Positions 33,981 to 43,460 of a stretch of 51,738 nucleotides of DNA are shown piece after piece. This DNA comes from Desulfobacteraceae bacterium (lineage in GTDB: Bacteria > Desulfobacterota > Desulfobacteria > Desulfobacterales > Desulfosarcinaceae): assembly GCA_003599575.1 (NCBI GenBank), contig QZKV01000125.1, positions 1 through 51,738 of the forward strand, in the 5' to 3' direction. The translations under genes and the position numbers were made by a program. Each line of letters begins with the position of its first letter. The first letter of the stretch is position 1. The notes below the pieces were generated by a model that ran no database searches, was not told the DNA's origin, and was given only the letters and a program-made list of their open reading frames with translations.

Positions 33981-35585
33981 ATGTCCAAACATTTTTGCAT
34001 CAGCATCCATTTCCTCAACGACGAATTCCACGGTCGCGGCGACCACGGCCAACCCGAATGGCCGCCGTCCCCCTTGCGTCTGTTTCAAGCGCTTGTCGCA
34101 ACCAACGCACGTCTTGACAGCCAAACTGACGACGCGCTCCTCTGGTTTGAACAGCAATTACCACCAATTATTATCGCGCCAAAACGCGCCGACATCCAAC
34201 CTCGTGGCTACAAGACCTACGTCCCCGATAATGTAGGCGACCTCGTGGCTAAGTCGTGGTCAAAAGGCAATGACAACGACATTGGCAAGTACCATTCAGA
34301 AAAGTTCATCCGTCCGACGCTTCTTGCTGGTGATAATGGCCTTCCTGTCGCGCATTACCTGTGGCCGATTACTGAACCGCAGCGAGACTCTCCGGCTACC
34401 GCGCTAATCCCCGCCGTTCGCGCCACCTCGCAGTTCGGCTGGGGAATCGATCTGGTTGTCGCCGACGCCTCTGTCATTTCGGAAACGGAAGCCGCCGCGA
34501 TTATTGGTGAACGCTGGCTGCCAACCGACAAGGCCGGCGGTGCTTCGCTTCGTGTACCTGTTCCCGGCACGCTTACGGATTTGAAGGGGCGCTATGCGGC
34601 GTTTCTCGACCGGATCAGCCTTGCAAGGAATGCGGTGTTCAAACCTGTTCCGCCGCTTACGCAGTTCGGCATCGCCACCTATCGCCGCGAATCGGAAATG
34701 TCGCTCCTGCCCTATACGGTATTTGCTTTGCGCAAACCCGACGACAGTGGCTTTGCCGCTTTCTCGCCCACTCGGCGCGCATTGCATCTCAGCGGCATGC
34801 TGCGTCATGCAGCCAAGCAGAAGGACTTCGCCAAGCCTCTTGGCTGGGATAATCAAAAAATCAACGAGTTCGTTCTGGGGCACGGCGAGGAAAAAGGCGA
34901 CAAACACGCACCCGTTGACGGCCCACGCCTCGTCTTCATACCTTTACCTTCGATTGAATGGCGGGGCTCGGAAAAGGGGCGAACCGTCGGAGCGATCCGC
35001 CGCGTCCTGGTCACAGTCAAAGGTGAGGTTGCGGGCGATGAGTTTGCCCGCATTGTCCGCAGCCTCGAAGGTCGCGAACTGATTGACGAGAAGACCGGTC
35101 AACCTACCGCTTTTCTCCGTCGTCAGTCCGACGGAGATGGCGCGATTGAAGGATACTTTGCGGAATCATCCGCATGGGCGACCATCACGCCCGTGATTTT
35201 GCCCGGCTACGATGACCCTGGCAAGTTGCGCCAATGCCTTGATGCCGACACGATCACGCCCGAGAAAAAGAAGAGTGTTGTCCGCAATCTGGAAAAACGC
35301 ATAAGTCACCTGCTACGCAAGGCGCTCCGGCAGGATGGCTATCCCGAAGAACTCATTAAACACGCCCGGTTAGAATGGCGCTGCGCCGGATTCATTACAG
35401 GAACTGATATGGCGACCAATTATGCGGTCCCGAATCAACACCGCCGCTTTCGCCGCCTGCATGTACGCGTTGTGTTTGATCGTCCTATCTCCGGACCGCT
35501 TTGTATCGGCGGAGGACGGTTCATAGGCCTTGGCCTTTTTGCGGCGGCAATGGACGGAATAACATCCGTAAGAAGCGTATTATGA
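33981..35585 (+). CDS. csb2: Csb2, Cas5-Cas6 fusion of type I-G
   Basis: A 534-residue protein of the Csb2/GSU0054 family. The N-terminal RAMP half is Cas5-like (ISIHFLNDEFHGRG, PEWPPSPLRLFQALVA). The C-terminal half is Cas6-like and ends in a glycine-rich RAMP loop (FDRPISGPLCIGGGRFIGLG). In I-G systems Csb2 cleaves the repeat RNA and stays bound to the crRNA. It is the only Cas6-type protein in the window, so the Cmr complex encoded next must depend on it or on an unlinked enzyme. An 85-bp gap separates it from cmr1, the largest gap inside the effector run. Confidence 0.9.
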   Translation: MSKHFCISIHFLNDEFHGRGDHGQPEWPPSPLRLFQALVATNARLDSQTDDALLWFEQQLPPIIIAPKRADIQPRGYKTYVPDNVGDLVAKSWSKGNDNDIGKYHSEKFIRPTLLAGDNGLPVAHYLWPITEPQRDSPATALIPAVRATSQFGWGIDLVVADASVISETEAAAIIGERWLPTDKAGGASLRVPVPGTLTDLKGRYAAFLDRISLARNAVFKPVPPLTQFGIATYRRESEMSLLPYTVFALRKPDDSGFAAFSPTRRALHLSGMLRHAAKQKDFAKPLGWDNQKINEFVLGHGEEKGDKHAPVDGPRLVFIPLPSIEWRGSEKGRTVGAIRRVLVTVKGEVAGDEFARIVRSLEGRELIDEKTGQPTAFLRRQSDGDGAIEGYFAESSAWATITPVILPGYDDPGKLRQCLDADTITPEKKKSVVRNLEKRISHLLRKALRQDGYPEELIKHARLEWRCAGFITGTDMATNYAVPNQHRRFRRLHVRVVFDRPISGPLCIGGGRFIGLGLFAAAMDGITSVRSVL

Positions 35586-35670
35586 AAATGCCATCGTACT
35601 TGCCCTCTCTGCATGTACACAAACGGTGCCGACACGGTAGCATCGAAAAAGCTTAAAAGGATACCCAGTC

Positions 35671-37044
35671 ATGACACAACTCAGCGCCCATTTCCGAGTC
35701 GTCACGCCGCTTTTTCTTGGCGGGGCGGATAATAAGACTGAAGCCGAGTTGCGGCCCGCCAGCATCAAAGGCACGCTGCGCTTTTGGTGGAGAACGTTGC
35801 AATGGGGAAAAGGCGTGACGGACGTTGGCAATTTGAAGAAAAAAGAAGACAGGCTGTTTGGCAGCAGCGAGGGCGGGCAGGCCAAAATCTTGCTCATGGT
35901 TACGCCAGACTCTCAACCGAATGTGATTCCACCAGGAAACATATTAAATAAACAGGGAAATGCTGGTATCCATCGTCCGCATTTTAACCCGCTGGACAGA
36001 AACCAGAACGTGCCAAACGCCGTTGAAGAAGGCGCCCGATATATGGGATACGGTTTGATGGCTGCGTTCCCGTCTATGGATAAAGATAAGAAAACAAAAG
36101 AAATCAAAGGAGTCAAGGCATATGGAGGTGAACTCACTCGCCCATGCATTGCTGCGCCTTTTGAATTTAGCGTGCGGCTCGCCTTTAAGCCTGACGTGGC
36201 GGAAACGGAGGTTGCTGAAATTGCTAACGCCTTGAAACTCCTCGGACTTTGCGGCGGATTGGGCAGCCGTAGCCGCCGGGGGTGGGGAAGCGTGTCGTTG
36301 ACTCAACTGAGTAACAGCCAAGACGGCGCGGACGAAGAAATATGGCGGGCGCCGAAAACAATTGAGGGATACCAAGCAAAAATAACGGAAATTGTTGGCT
36401 ATCAAAAGAATAAGGATGCTGGCGCGGGCGCATTCTTGCCGAAATGGACGGCCTTTGCCGCGGGTCACAGCAAGGTGGTGTTGCTGCAAGATAACTCCAA
36501 CTCGCCCTTGGAAGCACTTGCCAAAATGGGGAAGGATTTTGTCTTCTTTCGTGGCTGGGGACATAACGGCAAGGTGCTTGGCGAGCCTCGTGAGGGGAAT
36601 TTCCCATACGACCATGATTTGTTCAAAAGAATTCCTCCGAGAAATCGCAACACCGAGCATCCCCAGCGTATCGTATTCGGATTGCCGCAGAATTACGGCA
36701 GGTTTGAACAGGATCAGGTGATTCCAGCCGATACCGGGCCGAAGGACAAGTGGCTGACCAGACGCGCCTCACCGCTCTTTTTTCATGTGCATCAAGCTGG
36801 CGATGGTGACGCGCCAATCGGCGTGCTGACCTATCTACCCGCGATTTTCCTGCCCGGTGAAAAGAACACCGTGAAGTTCGGCGGCTCGCTCGTCCCACTC
36901 GGCCAAAACGGCGGCGTTGACTTCTGGAAACCGGCGGAAGATTTCCTGAAGCGCATCATGAGCGCTGATCGCAGGCATCCGGTTACGCCGCCATTGAAAG
37001 CAAGCAACGTCCAATTCAAAAAGACGCTGGAGGTGAATATATGA
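35671..37044 (+). CDS. cmr1: Cmr1, type III-B RAMP subunit
   Basis: A 457-residue RAMP-fold protein. The N terminus matches Cmr1 (RVVTPLFLGGADNKTEAELR, ASIKGTLRFWWR), and the middle has the glycine-rich loop LLGLCGGLGSRSRRGWGS. Cmr1 sits at the 3' end of the crRNA in the Cmr complex and helps capture target RNA. AAAAGGA lies upstream of the ATG. The next gene, cmr2, overlaps its stop by four bases. The 85-bp gap before it could carry a separate promoter, but no strong one is visible. Confidence 0.9.
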   Translation: MTQLSAHFRVVTPLFLGGADNKTEAELRPASIKGTLRFWWRTLQWGKGVTDVGNLKKKEDRLFGSSEGGQAKILLMVTPDSQPNVIPPGNILNKQGNAGIHRPHFNPLDRNQNVPNAVEEGARYMGYGLMAAFPSMDKDKKTKEIKGVKAYGGELTRPCIAAPFEFSVRLAFKPDVAETEVAEIANALKLLGLCGGLGSRSRRGWGSVSLTQLSNSQDGADEEIWRAPKTIEGYQAKITEIVGYQKNKDAGAGAFLPKWTAFAAGHSKVVLLQDNSNSPLEALAKMGKDFVFFRGWGHNGKVLGEPREGNFPYDHDLFKRIPPRNRNTEHPQRIVFGLPQNYGRFEQDQVIPADTGPKDKWLTRRASPLFFHVHQAGDGDAPIGVLTYLPAIFLPGEKNTVKFGGSLVPLGQNGGVDFWKPAEDFLKRIMSADRRHPVTPPLKASNVQFKKTLEVNI

Positions 37045-38801
37045 CCTGCCACCTTCATTTCACCTTCGGCCCGGTGCAGTGCTTTGTCGCGCAAGCACGG
37101 CGTACCCGCGACCTGTATTCCGGCTCCTTTCTGCTTTCCTGGCTGGCCTACACGGCGATGAAAGCGGTGGATGCCGCTGGCGGCGAAATCACGTTGCCAG
37201 GCTTTGCGGCAGTCAAAAAACTGGTTGAGGCAAAAAAAGTCAAACACGGTGTTGCCCCCAACCGTTTTGTCGCGGCCTTTGCTGACGAGCAACAGGTGGA
37301 ACAGGCCGCGAAAGCGGCGGCAAATGCTTTGCAAAAGGAATGGCGGACAATCGCCGAAGCTGTTTGGGAAAAATTTGCCGCCAAGGCTGCGCCATCCGGT
37401 AATGACACCGCCGCAATCTGGAAGCGCCAGATTGGCAATTTCTGGGAAATCGCCTGGGCAATCGGCGGCGAGAGCGAAACCGTTCTGCTCGGCCGCCGCA
37501 AAAACTGGCGCACGCCGCCGCTGACCATTGAAGGCGGCGACCATTGTACCTTGATGGGGCAGTACCAGGAACTTTCCGGGTTTGTTCGATCCAAGGAGCA
37601 CGTCAAGCAGAATGAATTTTGGAAAAAAATCCGGGGCCAACTACGCAACAAACTCAATCTCGACGATGACGAGCGCCTCTGCGCCATTGCCCTGGTCAAA
37701 CGCTTCTTCCCGGAAATCGCGAATGAAATAGTTGGGTACGAACTTGACGCCGATAGGTGGCCGTCCACCGTTGACCTGGCCGCCAAGCCCTTTTTCGACA
37801 AAATTAAAAGCAATGAAAAATGCGTCGAAACGCTGCGAGATTTCCCGAAATTCAAGGGAGATCATTTCGGGCAGTACATGAACCGCGCCGCGCTTGCCAA
37901 CCGAAAGGCCACACCCTTTGATGACGAGGACGAACGCGGGAAGTATCGTGACATGCTCAGAACGCTTGAAAAAGCGGTAAATGACCGGGGCGGGAACTTC
38001 TATGCGCTGCTCTTGATGGATGGCGACAGCATGGGAAAACTCATTCAAGACAAACCGGCGGAAACCGTCACCGGCGCGCTCACCGCTTTTTCCGCCGAAG
38101 CGCCGAAAATTGTCCACAAGTACGACGGCGTTTGCGTCTATGCCGGTGGCGACGATCTTTTTGCCCTGCTGCCGCTTGACATGGTTTTGGACTGCTCTGT
38201 CGAAGTGAGCAAGGAGTATAAAAAATCATTCCGGAAACATCAGATTTCGGAAGCCACCATCTCCGCCGCCGTCATTTTCGCCCACTACAGCGTGCCGCTA
38301 CGGCAGGTCATCGCCCAGGCGCATCATTTTTTGGACGATGTGGCGAAAGATGCGACCGAACGCGACGCCATCGCCATTGCCGTGCTGAAACCGGGCGGCG
38401 AAACCTGTAGTTGGGCGAAGAGATTCGACCGGTTTCAACCGACGGACGCGGCGGAAAACTGTTTTAAGCCGCTGATTGACAAGTTCAGAGAAGAGGGCGG
38501 CGATATCGACACGCTCAGTTCCAAATTCCTCTACAACCTGCGCCGGCGTTTCGCGGTGCTGGAAAAAGATCCAAGCGATTTTACGGCAGACGACCTCGTC
38601 AGTCTTTTTACCGCCGAATTGATTCATGGCAAGCTCGATAAAAAACCGGAAAAAGCACGGCAAGAGCGTGAGATGGCAAAAACACTGATCGGCAAACTGG
38701 TGGATATCTGCTTGGATGCAAATACCCAAAAACTCGATTTCGACGGGGCGCGACTGGTGCGTTTCCTGGCGCTGGACGGCAAGGAGGGCAACGACAGATG
38801 A
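37041..38801 (+). CDS. cmr2: Cmr2 (Cas10), short form without HD domain
   Basis: A 586-residue protein, clearly shorter than typical Cmr2. It starts directly in the first palm-like domain (FTFGPVQCFVAQARRTRDL), so no N-terminal HD nuclease domain is present. No CxxC pair is found, so the usual zinc-binding module also seems missing. The cyclase palm is intact: MDGDSMGKLI at about 327 and GGDD at 369-372 (VYAGGDDLFAL). It is therefore predicted to make cyclic oligoadenylate on target-RNA binding but not to cut single-stranded DNA. Two CARF-HEPN proteins encoded downstream would be the receivers. It overlaps cmr1 and cmr3 by four bases each. Confidence 0.9.
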   Translation: MTCHLHFTFGPVQCFVAQARRTRDLYSGSFLLSWLAYTAMKAVDAAGGEITLPGFAAVKKLVEAKKVKHGVAPNRFVAAFADEQQVEQAAKAAANALQKEWRTIAEAVWEKFAAKAAPSGNDTAAIWKRQIGNFWEIAWAIGGESETVLLGRRKNWRTPPLTIEGGDHCTLMGQYQELSGFVRSKEHVKQNEFWKKIRGQLRNKLNLDDDERLCAIALVKRFFPEIANEIVGYELDADRWPSTVDLAAKPFFDKIKSNEKCVETLRDFPKFKGDHFGQYMNRAALANRKATPFDDEDERGKYRDMLRTLEKAVNDRGGNFYALLLMDGDSMGKLIQDKPAETVTGALTAFSAEAPKIVHKYDGVCVYAGGDDLFALLPLDMVLDCSVEVSKEYKKSFRKHQISEATISAAVIFAHYSVPLRQVIAQAHHFLDDVAKDATERDAIAIAVLKPGGETCSWAKRFDRFQPTDAAENCFKPLIDKFREEGGDIDTLSSKFLYNLRRRFAVLEKDPSDFTADDLVSLFTAELIHGKLDKKPEKARQEREMAKTLIGKLVDICLDANTQKLDFDGARLVRFLALDGKEGNDR

Positions 38802-39946
38802 TGAATTTTTACGCATTGACCCCGCAAGACGCCTGGTTCTTCCGCGACGGGCGTCCGTATAACGAGAGTGAATCCAACCAGGCCGATGCGGTTTCCCAAT
38901 TTCCACCCTCGCCGCGCACCATAAGCGGGGCGACCCGCGCCGCGCTGGCCCGCGCTAACGGCTGGGATGGACGCGGCCAGTGGGATGAAAAACTCAACGC
39001 CATTCTTGGCAATGGCCCGGAGGATTTGGGGAATTTGCAATTTTTCGGGCCGTTCCTGCTCAAAGACTCCCAGCCGCTTTTCCCCGCGCCGTTGCATCTG
39101 CTTGGCAAACGGGAAGAGCGGACAGGCGATAACAAAGAAAAGCGGTGGATGCCCACCGCCTTCCTGCGCCCGTCCGACGAAGCGACCAGCACCGACATCG
39201 GTGAAATCCGCCTGCCGGAAATCGCACTGGTGAATCCGCCCAATGATCTGAAAGTGGCGGCAAATCGCTGGATCTGCGCCGAGGGGTACGCAGAAATTTT
39301 GAAAGGAAAATTGCCGGATGCAAAGCACTTGTTCGCTCCGGATGCGCTCTGGCGGACAGAACGCCGCGTCGGCCTCAAGCGCAATCCGGATACCCTGAAC
39401 ACCGAAGAAGGGGCTTTGTACAGCCCGGCCTTTGTCCGCTTGTGTAAAGACGTCGAACTGGGTTTTGGCCTTGCCGGGCTGACCGAAGGTTGGGAAATTC
39501 CGCCGCGCTTTCCCTTTGGTGGCGAATCGCGGCTGGCTTTGTGCTGCGAAAAAACAGCGAGGACGGAAGTCTTGCCGAAATGCCCCGCATTAATACCCGA
39601 CAACAGCTTCATTCATTTTACCGTCATCGCCTTGACGCCGGTTCCGGCAAATCCGGCGCAAAAAGATGCGGATATCGCCGGACAATTGGCCATTCCCGGC
39701 GTTGAACACATCTGCGCCTGCGTGGGCAAACCGGTCTTTTTCGGCGGCTGGAATTCACTGAAAAGAGATCCGCTGCCGCTATCCCCTTTTCACCCGGCGG
39801 GCAGCGCCTGGTTCTGTAAAGCGCCGGATACGGTCTGGGAAAAAGTCAGTAAATTGCATGGCACCTGGCTTGAAGGCAAAGGCCTGACCGCCCATGGCTT
39901 CGGGCAAATTGTCATCGGCAACTGGCCGTCGAAAACCGGCAACTGA
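38798..39946 (+). CDS. cmr3: Cmr3, type III-B RAMP subunit (Cas5-like)
   Basis: A 382-residue protein with the family start FYALTPQDAWFFRDGRPYNE and PPSPRTISGATRAALA. The C-terminal end has a glycine-rich RAMP loop (GKGLTAHGFGQIVIG). Cmr3 is the Cas5-like subunit that binds the 8-nt 5' handle of the crRNA and caps the complex with Cmr2. Its gene follows cmr2 with an ATGA-type overlap, which favours equal synthesis of the two partners. Two ATG codons (38798 and 38801) are possible starts. Confidence 0.92.
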   Translation: MMNFYALTPQDAWFFRDGRPYNESESNQADAVSQFPPSPRTISGATRAALARANGWDGRGQWDEKLNAILGNGPEDLGNLQFFGPFLLKDSQPLFPAPLHLLGKREERTGDNKEKRWMPTAFLRPSDEATSTDIGEIRLPEIALVNPPNDLKVAANRWICAEGYAEILKGKLPDAKHLFAPDALWRTERRVGLKRNPDTLNTEEGALYSPAFVRLCKDVELGFGLAGLTEGWEIPPRFPFGGESRLALCCEKTARTEVLPKCPALIPDNSFIHFTVIALTPVPANPAQKDADIAGQLAIPGVEHICACVGKPVFFGGWNSLKRDPLPLSPFHPAGSAWFCKAPDTVWEKVSKLHGTWLEGKGLTAHGFGQIVIGNWPSKTGN

Positions 39947-39967
39947 AAAAGGAAGGAATAGACAACA

Positions 39968-40804
39968 ATGAACACACTCATGCTTGGCCTTCTTGCGGAA
40001 ACATCGGTGCATCCCGGCACGGGGCAATCGGCGGACATCATCGACCTGCCGGCGGCCCGCGAGGCGGCGACCGGCTATCCGGTCATCACCGGTTCAAGCT
40101 TTAAAGGGGCGCTTGCCGATTACGCCCGCGACCTGAATTTTAATCAAGCTGATTTTATCTTCGGTAAACCGGACGATGCCGGTGCCCTGCTGGTTTCGGA
40201 CGCCCGCCTGCTGCTCCTGCCGGTGCGCAGCCTGACCTCGGCCTATAAATGGGTCACCTGCCCGCATCTCCTCGAACGCTGGCAACGCGATGCAGGTCGT
40301 GGTGGTATCGCGCTTCCCGAATTGGAATTCGCAGTTGAGTCCGGAAGCTATCTCGGCTACTGCAACCAACAGCTCTTTCTCGAAGAACGGCAATTCGCGC
40401 CGGTCGCCGGTTCCAAAGAAAAATTTGTCGCCGTTTTCACTTCGCTGATTGAAGCCATCAAACCGCTGATCAAACACGAAGAAACCCGAAAGCGTCTTAT
40501 GGACCAGCTTGTGGTCATCAGCTTTGATGATTTCGCTTGGTTCGCCCAAAATGGCCTGGGTGTCCAGGCCAGAAATGTTTTGGATGAAGAGACCAAAACC
40601 AGCAATAATCTCTGGTATGAGGAATATATCCCCGCCGACGCGCTGTTTTACGCGGTGCTGGTTGAACGCAAACCCGGCGCGATTGCGGCAATCGAGCCAC
40701 TTTTTCGGCAGCAGCCCTACATCCAGCTTGGCGGCAACGAAACCGTCGGCGCGGGCTGGTTCGCCCTTTCCGTGATAGGAGGCGAAAATGCCACAAACCC
40801 TTGA
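39968..40804 (+). CDS. cmr4: Cmr4, target-RNA-cleaving backbone subunit (Cas7-like)
   Basis: A 278-residue protein. The start GLLAETSVHPGTGQSADIID is followed by LPAAREAATGYPVITGSSFKG. Asp26 lies at the same number as the catalytic Asp26 of Pyrococcus furiosus Cmr4, so target-RNA cleavage should be intact. Cmr4 forms the helical backbone, and each copy cuts the bound RNA at 6-nt steps. AAGGA precedes the ATG, 21 bp after the cmr3 stop. The end of the gene overlaps cmr5 by 17 bp. Confidence 0.93.
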   Translation: MNTLMLGLLAETSVHPGTGQSADIIDLPAAREAATGYPVITGSSFKGALADYARDLNFNQADFIFGKPDDAGALLVSDARLLLLPVRSLTSAYKWVTCPHLLERWQRDAGRGGIALPELEFAVESGSYLGYCNQQLFLEERQFAPVAGSKEKFVAVFTSLIEAIKPLIKHEETRKRLMDQLVVISFDDFAWFAQNGLGVQARNVLDEETKTSNNLWYEEYIPADALFYAVLVERKPGAIAAIEPLFRQQPYIQLGGNETVGAGWFALSVIGGENATNP

Positions 40805-41174
40805 ACAACGCCGCGCCGCCCATGCGCTTGACCGCATTAAACAGCATGAAAAAGCGGGAAAGCAAAGCTATGGCAATTATGTTTCGTATGTCTCCAGCTT
40901 GCCACCGACCATTCTGATGAACGGTCTCGGTCAGGCTTGCGCCACTCTACTTTCGCAGAAAGACGTTAACGGGCATAAACAACTGTATGATGACCTACAA
41001 TATTGGTTGTGCGGCAACGACGAAGCCGCGCCATACCCTAACGCCACTGATTTGATGAAAGAAATCACCGATAAAGACGCGACCACCTATTTCCGAGCTC
41101 AGGCGGAAGCGCTTGCCTATCTCGTCTGGCTGAAAAAACTCGCTAAAGCATTTCTTGAGCAGGGAGGGAACTGA
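40788..41174 (+). CDS. cmr5: Cmr5, small helical subunit
   Basis: A 128-residue all-helical protein with Cmr5 character (LEQRRAAHALDRIKQHEKAG, SYVSSLPPTILMNGLGQACA, EALAYLVWLKKLAKAFLEQ). Cmr5 forms the minor filament that spans the Cmr4 backbone. It overlaps cmr4 by 17 bp and its stop overlaps the cmr6 ATG (TGATG), indicating tight coupling. GGAGG lies just inside the end of cmr4 as its ribosome site. Confidence 0.92.
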   Translation: MPQTLEQRRAAHALDRIKQHEKAGKQSYGNYVSYVSSLPPTILMNGLGQACATLLSQKDVNGHKQLYDDLQYWLCGNDEAAPYPNATDLMKEITDKDATTYFRAQAEALAYLVWLKKLAKAFLEQGGN

Positions 41175-42214
41175 TGGCAACACCACTACCCCGATATCAG
41201 CCCCCGCTGCCAGCCAACAAACCTGATAATGCCAACACCGGCCTGTGGTATGACAAGTTCTGCAATCAGTGGAACGTTGATTGGAAAATTGAGGCGCGCG
41301 GGAAACTGGAGTGGATACAAACCATCACCGGCAAATGCGGCGACGGCACGCTTTTGAAAGAACACACTGACCGGCTTAAGGCGTTGGCGGAGCGACGCGG
41401 CGGTGGAGACAAAGTCTTTTTCAGCCTCTACCGCTTTGTCAGCGGCCTGGGCCGTGAACACCCGGTGGAAAACGGTTTTGCCTGGCACCACAGCCTGGGC
41501 ACGCCCTACCTGCCCGGTTCCTCGGTCAAGGGTATGCTGCGTTCTTACCTCACAACCTGGACGGAAACAGCGCGAGCCGACATCACCCGCATTTTCGGGC
41601 CGCGTGAGGACAAGAACAATCACGCCGTCGGCTCGGCAATCTTCCTCGACGCCCTTCCCACCCAGCCGGTTACGCTGAAAGCCGATGTCATGACCCCGCA
41701 TTACGGTCCGTATTATCAGCACGACGAGACGACGCCCGGCGACTGGCATTCGCCTGTGCCCATCCCTTTTTTGACTGTGGCGGAGAACTCAAAATTCCTG
41801 TTCGCCGTTCTGCCGCGCACGCGGTCGGAACAGGATACAAAGGATTGCGAAGCCGCGCTTTCCTGGCTAACCGAGGCTCTGGAAACAACCGGCGCGGGCG
41901 CGAAGACCGCCATTGGTTACGGGCGCTTCAAGCCGAAACCTGAAACCATCCACCCGGTTGGGCAAGGGAAACAAAAAAATCCCGCTGCCACGGGACAGGA
42001 TCAGATTCTATTGGCAATCGATCGCGCTAGGCCGGGTGAAATAGCGCAAGTCGCAGAAAAAATCATACGATTGACCGATCCGGCTTCTCAAAAACAGGCG
42101 GCGCAAGCACTTCTGGAGAAAACATCCGGCAAGGATTTTAAAAAAATCCGCCAGAAGGCCGCAGGGAAATCCGAACACTGGCTGAACAGAATTAAAGCCA
42201 TCGTGGAGAGCTGA
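41174..42214 (+). CDS. cmr6: Cmr6, type III-B RAMP subunit
   Basis: A 346-residue RAMP protein with the Cmr6 signature NGFAWHHSLGTPYLPGSSVK followed by GMLRSY, and a later glycine-rich loop (TTGAGAKTAIGYGRF). Cmr6 sits at the end of the Cmr4 filament near Cmr1 and contacts the 3' part of the crRNA. The C-terminal 80 residues are charged and helical, longer than needed for the RAMP fold. This completes the Cmr1-Cmr6 set. The first CARF gene starts 11 bp after its stop. Confidence 0.92.
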   Translation: MATPLPRYQPPLPANKPDNANTGLWYDKFCNQWNVDWKIEARGKLEWIQTITGKCGDGTLLKEHTDRLKALAERRGGGDKVFFSLYRFVSGLGREHPVENGFAWHHSLGTPYLPGSSVKGMLRSYLTTWTETARADITRIFGPREDKNNHAVGSAIFLDALPTQPVTLKADVMTPHYGPYYQHDETTPGDWHSPVPIPFLTVAENSKFLFAVLPRTRSEQDTKDCEAALSWLTEALETTGAGAKTAIGYGRFKPKPETIHPVGQGKQKNPAATGQDQILLAIDRARPGEIAQVAEKIIRLTDPASQKQAAQALLEKTSGKDFKKIRQKAAGKSEHWLNRIKAIVES

Positions 42215-42225
42215 GGAACCCCGCC

Positions 42226-43440
42226 ATGCCTGAAACCGAAACAGAAACAAAAAACCTGCTCATCCTCACCGTCGGCACCGGTACCGCCGGGAAATATTCC
42301 AATCTCGCCGAAGGCTTGCGGCGGACGGTTGAGCTGCTGCATCCGCGCAGGTTCTGGCTTGTCCCCAGCCTTTCGGAAGATTCTCAAATCATGGCTGATC
42401 TGGTGTCGGAAGGATTTAAAAATTTCGCGGCGCTGTCGCCGGAAGCCCGCTATCGCGCCATTGCCGATCCGGATAATCTTGAAGTCTGCCGGGAAACGCT
42501 GCGTGCGGCGATTGCCGCCGCACGTAAAGAACTGCGACCCAGCGAGAGGCTCCTTATTAATCCGACCTCCGGCACCAAGCAGATGACTGCCGCCGCCACC
42601 CTGGCCGCGCTTGATGAAAACATCGGCGACATCGTGTTCACGGTGGGCGAACGAGCCGACGGCGTGGTCAAAACCGGCACCGAACGCATCATGCCCTTTG
42701 ACGCCTCCGCCTATTTCCGCGAACGCGATTTCAAGACAGCAAGCGAGCTGTTCGCTTCCGGCGGCTTTTACGCCGCGGCCCGCATTCTGGAGCCGCATAA
42801 AACCGTTCTGCTCCACGCTCAGGCCACGGCGTTGATGTGCCACCATTGGCAGCGTTTTGATTACGAAAAAGCCGCAGGCCATGCCTCCCGGTTTGACGAA
42901 CAGCTCCGCCGGGCCTTCGCTGCCCGCGCCAGGGCGGTGAAAGAGGGTAAACCAGACGCCGGGGTGCTGGCCGACATCCTCTCATGGGCGAAGTTCGCCT
43001 TTGACCGCCAGGATTATGACGAATCCGTGCGCCTGTCGTACAAAGCGATTGAATACGCCGCCAAATGCCGGCTGGCCGAAAAATTCAACCTTTTTCCAGA
43101 AGCTTCAGGATTCTATGAACCGGAAAAGGTGTACGCTTTACATTGTGACTTTGAGGCACAGTTTGAGGCTTTTGCCAGGCCGAAGCTCGTCCTCGGCCAG
43201 CAAAATCTGATGATCATCCTGGAAACGCTCGGCGACGAACCGGGTACATCATGGCTCGGCAACCGTAAGAGTACCGCTTGCGCGCGGACCCGCAATGAAA
43301 ACACCCATTCCATCCGCCCCATCGGAGAAGCCGAAGCACAGGCCATTCTGGCCCGCGTCAGCAGCGCGGTGAATGCGATTTTTACTCTTCCCTCACTGTT
43401 CATTCCCGGCCGACTTCCGGCGGAAGCCATCCATCAATGA
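42226..43440 (+). CDS. CARF-HEPN protein 1 (TIGR02710-like), cOA-activated RNase
   Basis: A 404-residue protein. The N-terminal Rossmann-like CARF domain (about 1-170) shows LLILTVGTGTAGKYSNLAEG and the second ligand-loop INPTSGTKQMTAA. The C-terminal helical half has the HEPN pattern with Arg356 and His361 in RNENTH (R-X4-H). This is the TIGR02710-like branch of Csm6/Csx1-type effectors, which bind cyclic oligoadenylate through CARF and cut RNA through HEPN. It follows cmr6 by 11 bp and overlaps the next CARF gene, so it is surely in the Cmr operon. The HEPN assignment rests on motif and position. Confidence 0.82.
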   Translation: MPETETETKNLLILTVGTGTAGKYSNLAEGLRRTVELLHPRRFWLVPSLSEDSQIMADLVSEGFKNFAALSPEARYRAIADPDNLEVCRETLRAAIAAARKELRPSERLLINPTSGTKQMTAAATLAALDENIGDIVFTVGERADGVVKTGTERIMPFDASAYFRERDFKTASELFASGGFYAAARILEPHKTVLLHAQATALMCHHWQRFDYEKAAGHASRFDEQLRRAFAARARAVKEGKPDAGVLADILSWAKFAFDRQDYDESVRLSYKAIEYAAKCRLAEKFNLFPEASGFYEPEKVYALHCDFEAQFEAFARPKLVLGQQNLMIILETLGDEPGTSWLGNRKSTACARTRNENTHSIRPIGEAEAQAILARVSSAVNAIFTLPSLFIPGRLPAEAIHQ

Positions 43441-43460
43441 CCATTTCAAGGAAAAGTACC

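Noticed and set aside
37041..37250. Possible HD nuclease domain at the start of Cmr2
   Set aside because: The first residues already match the palm-like FGPVQ...ARRTRDL segment and no HD pair is seen; the gene also overlaps cmr1, leaving no room for an N-terminal extension.
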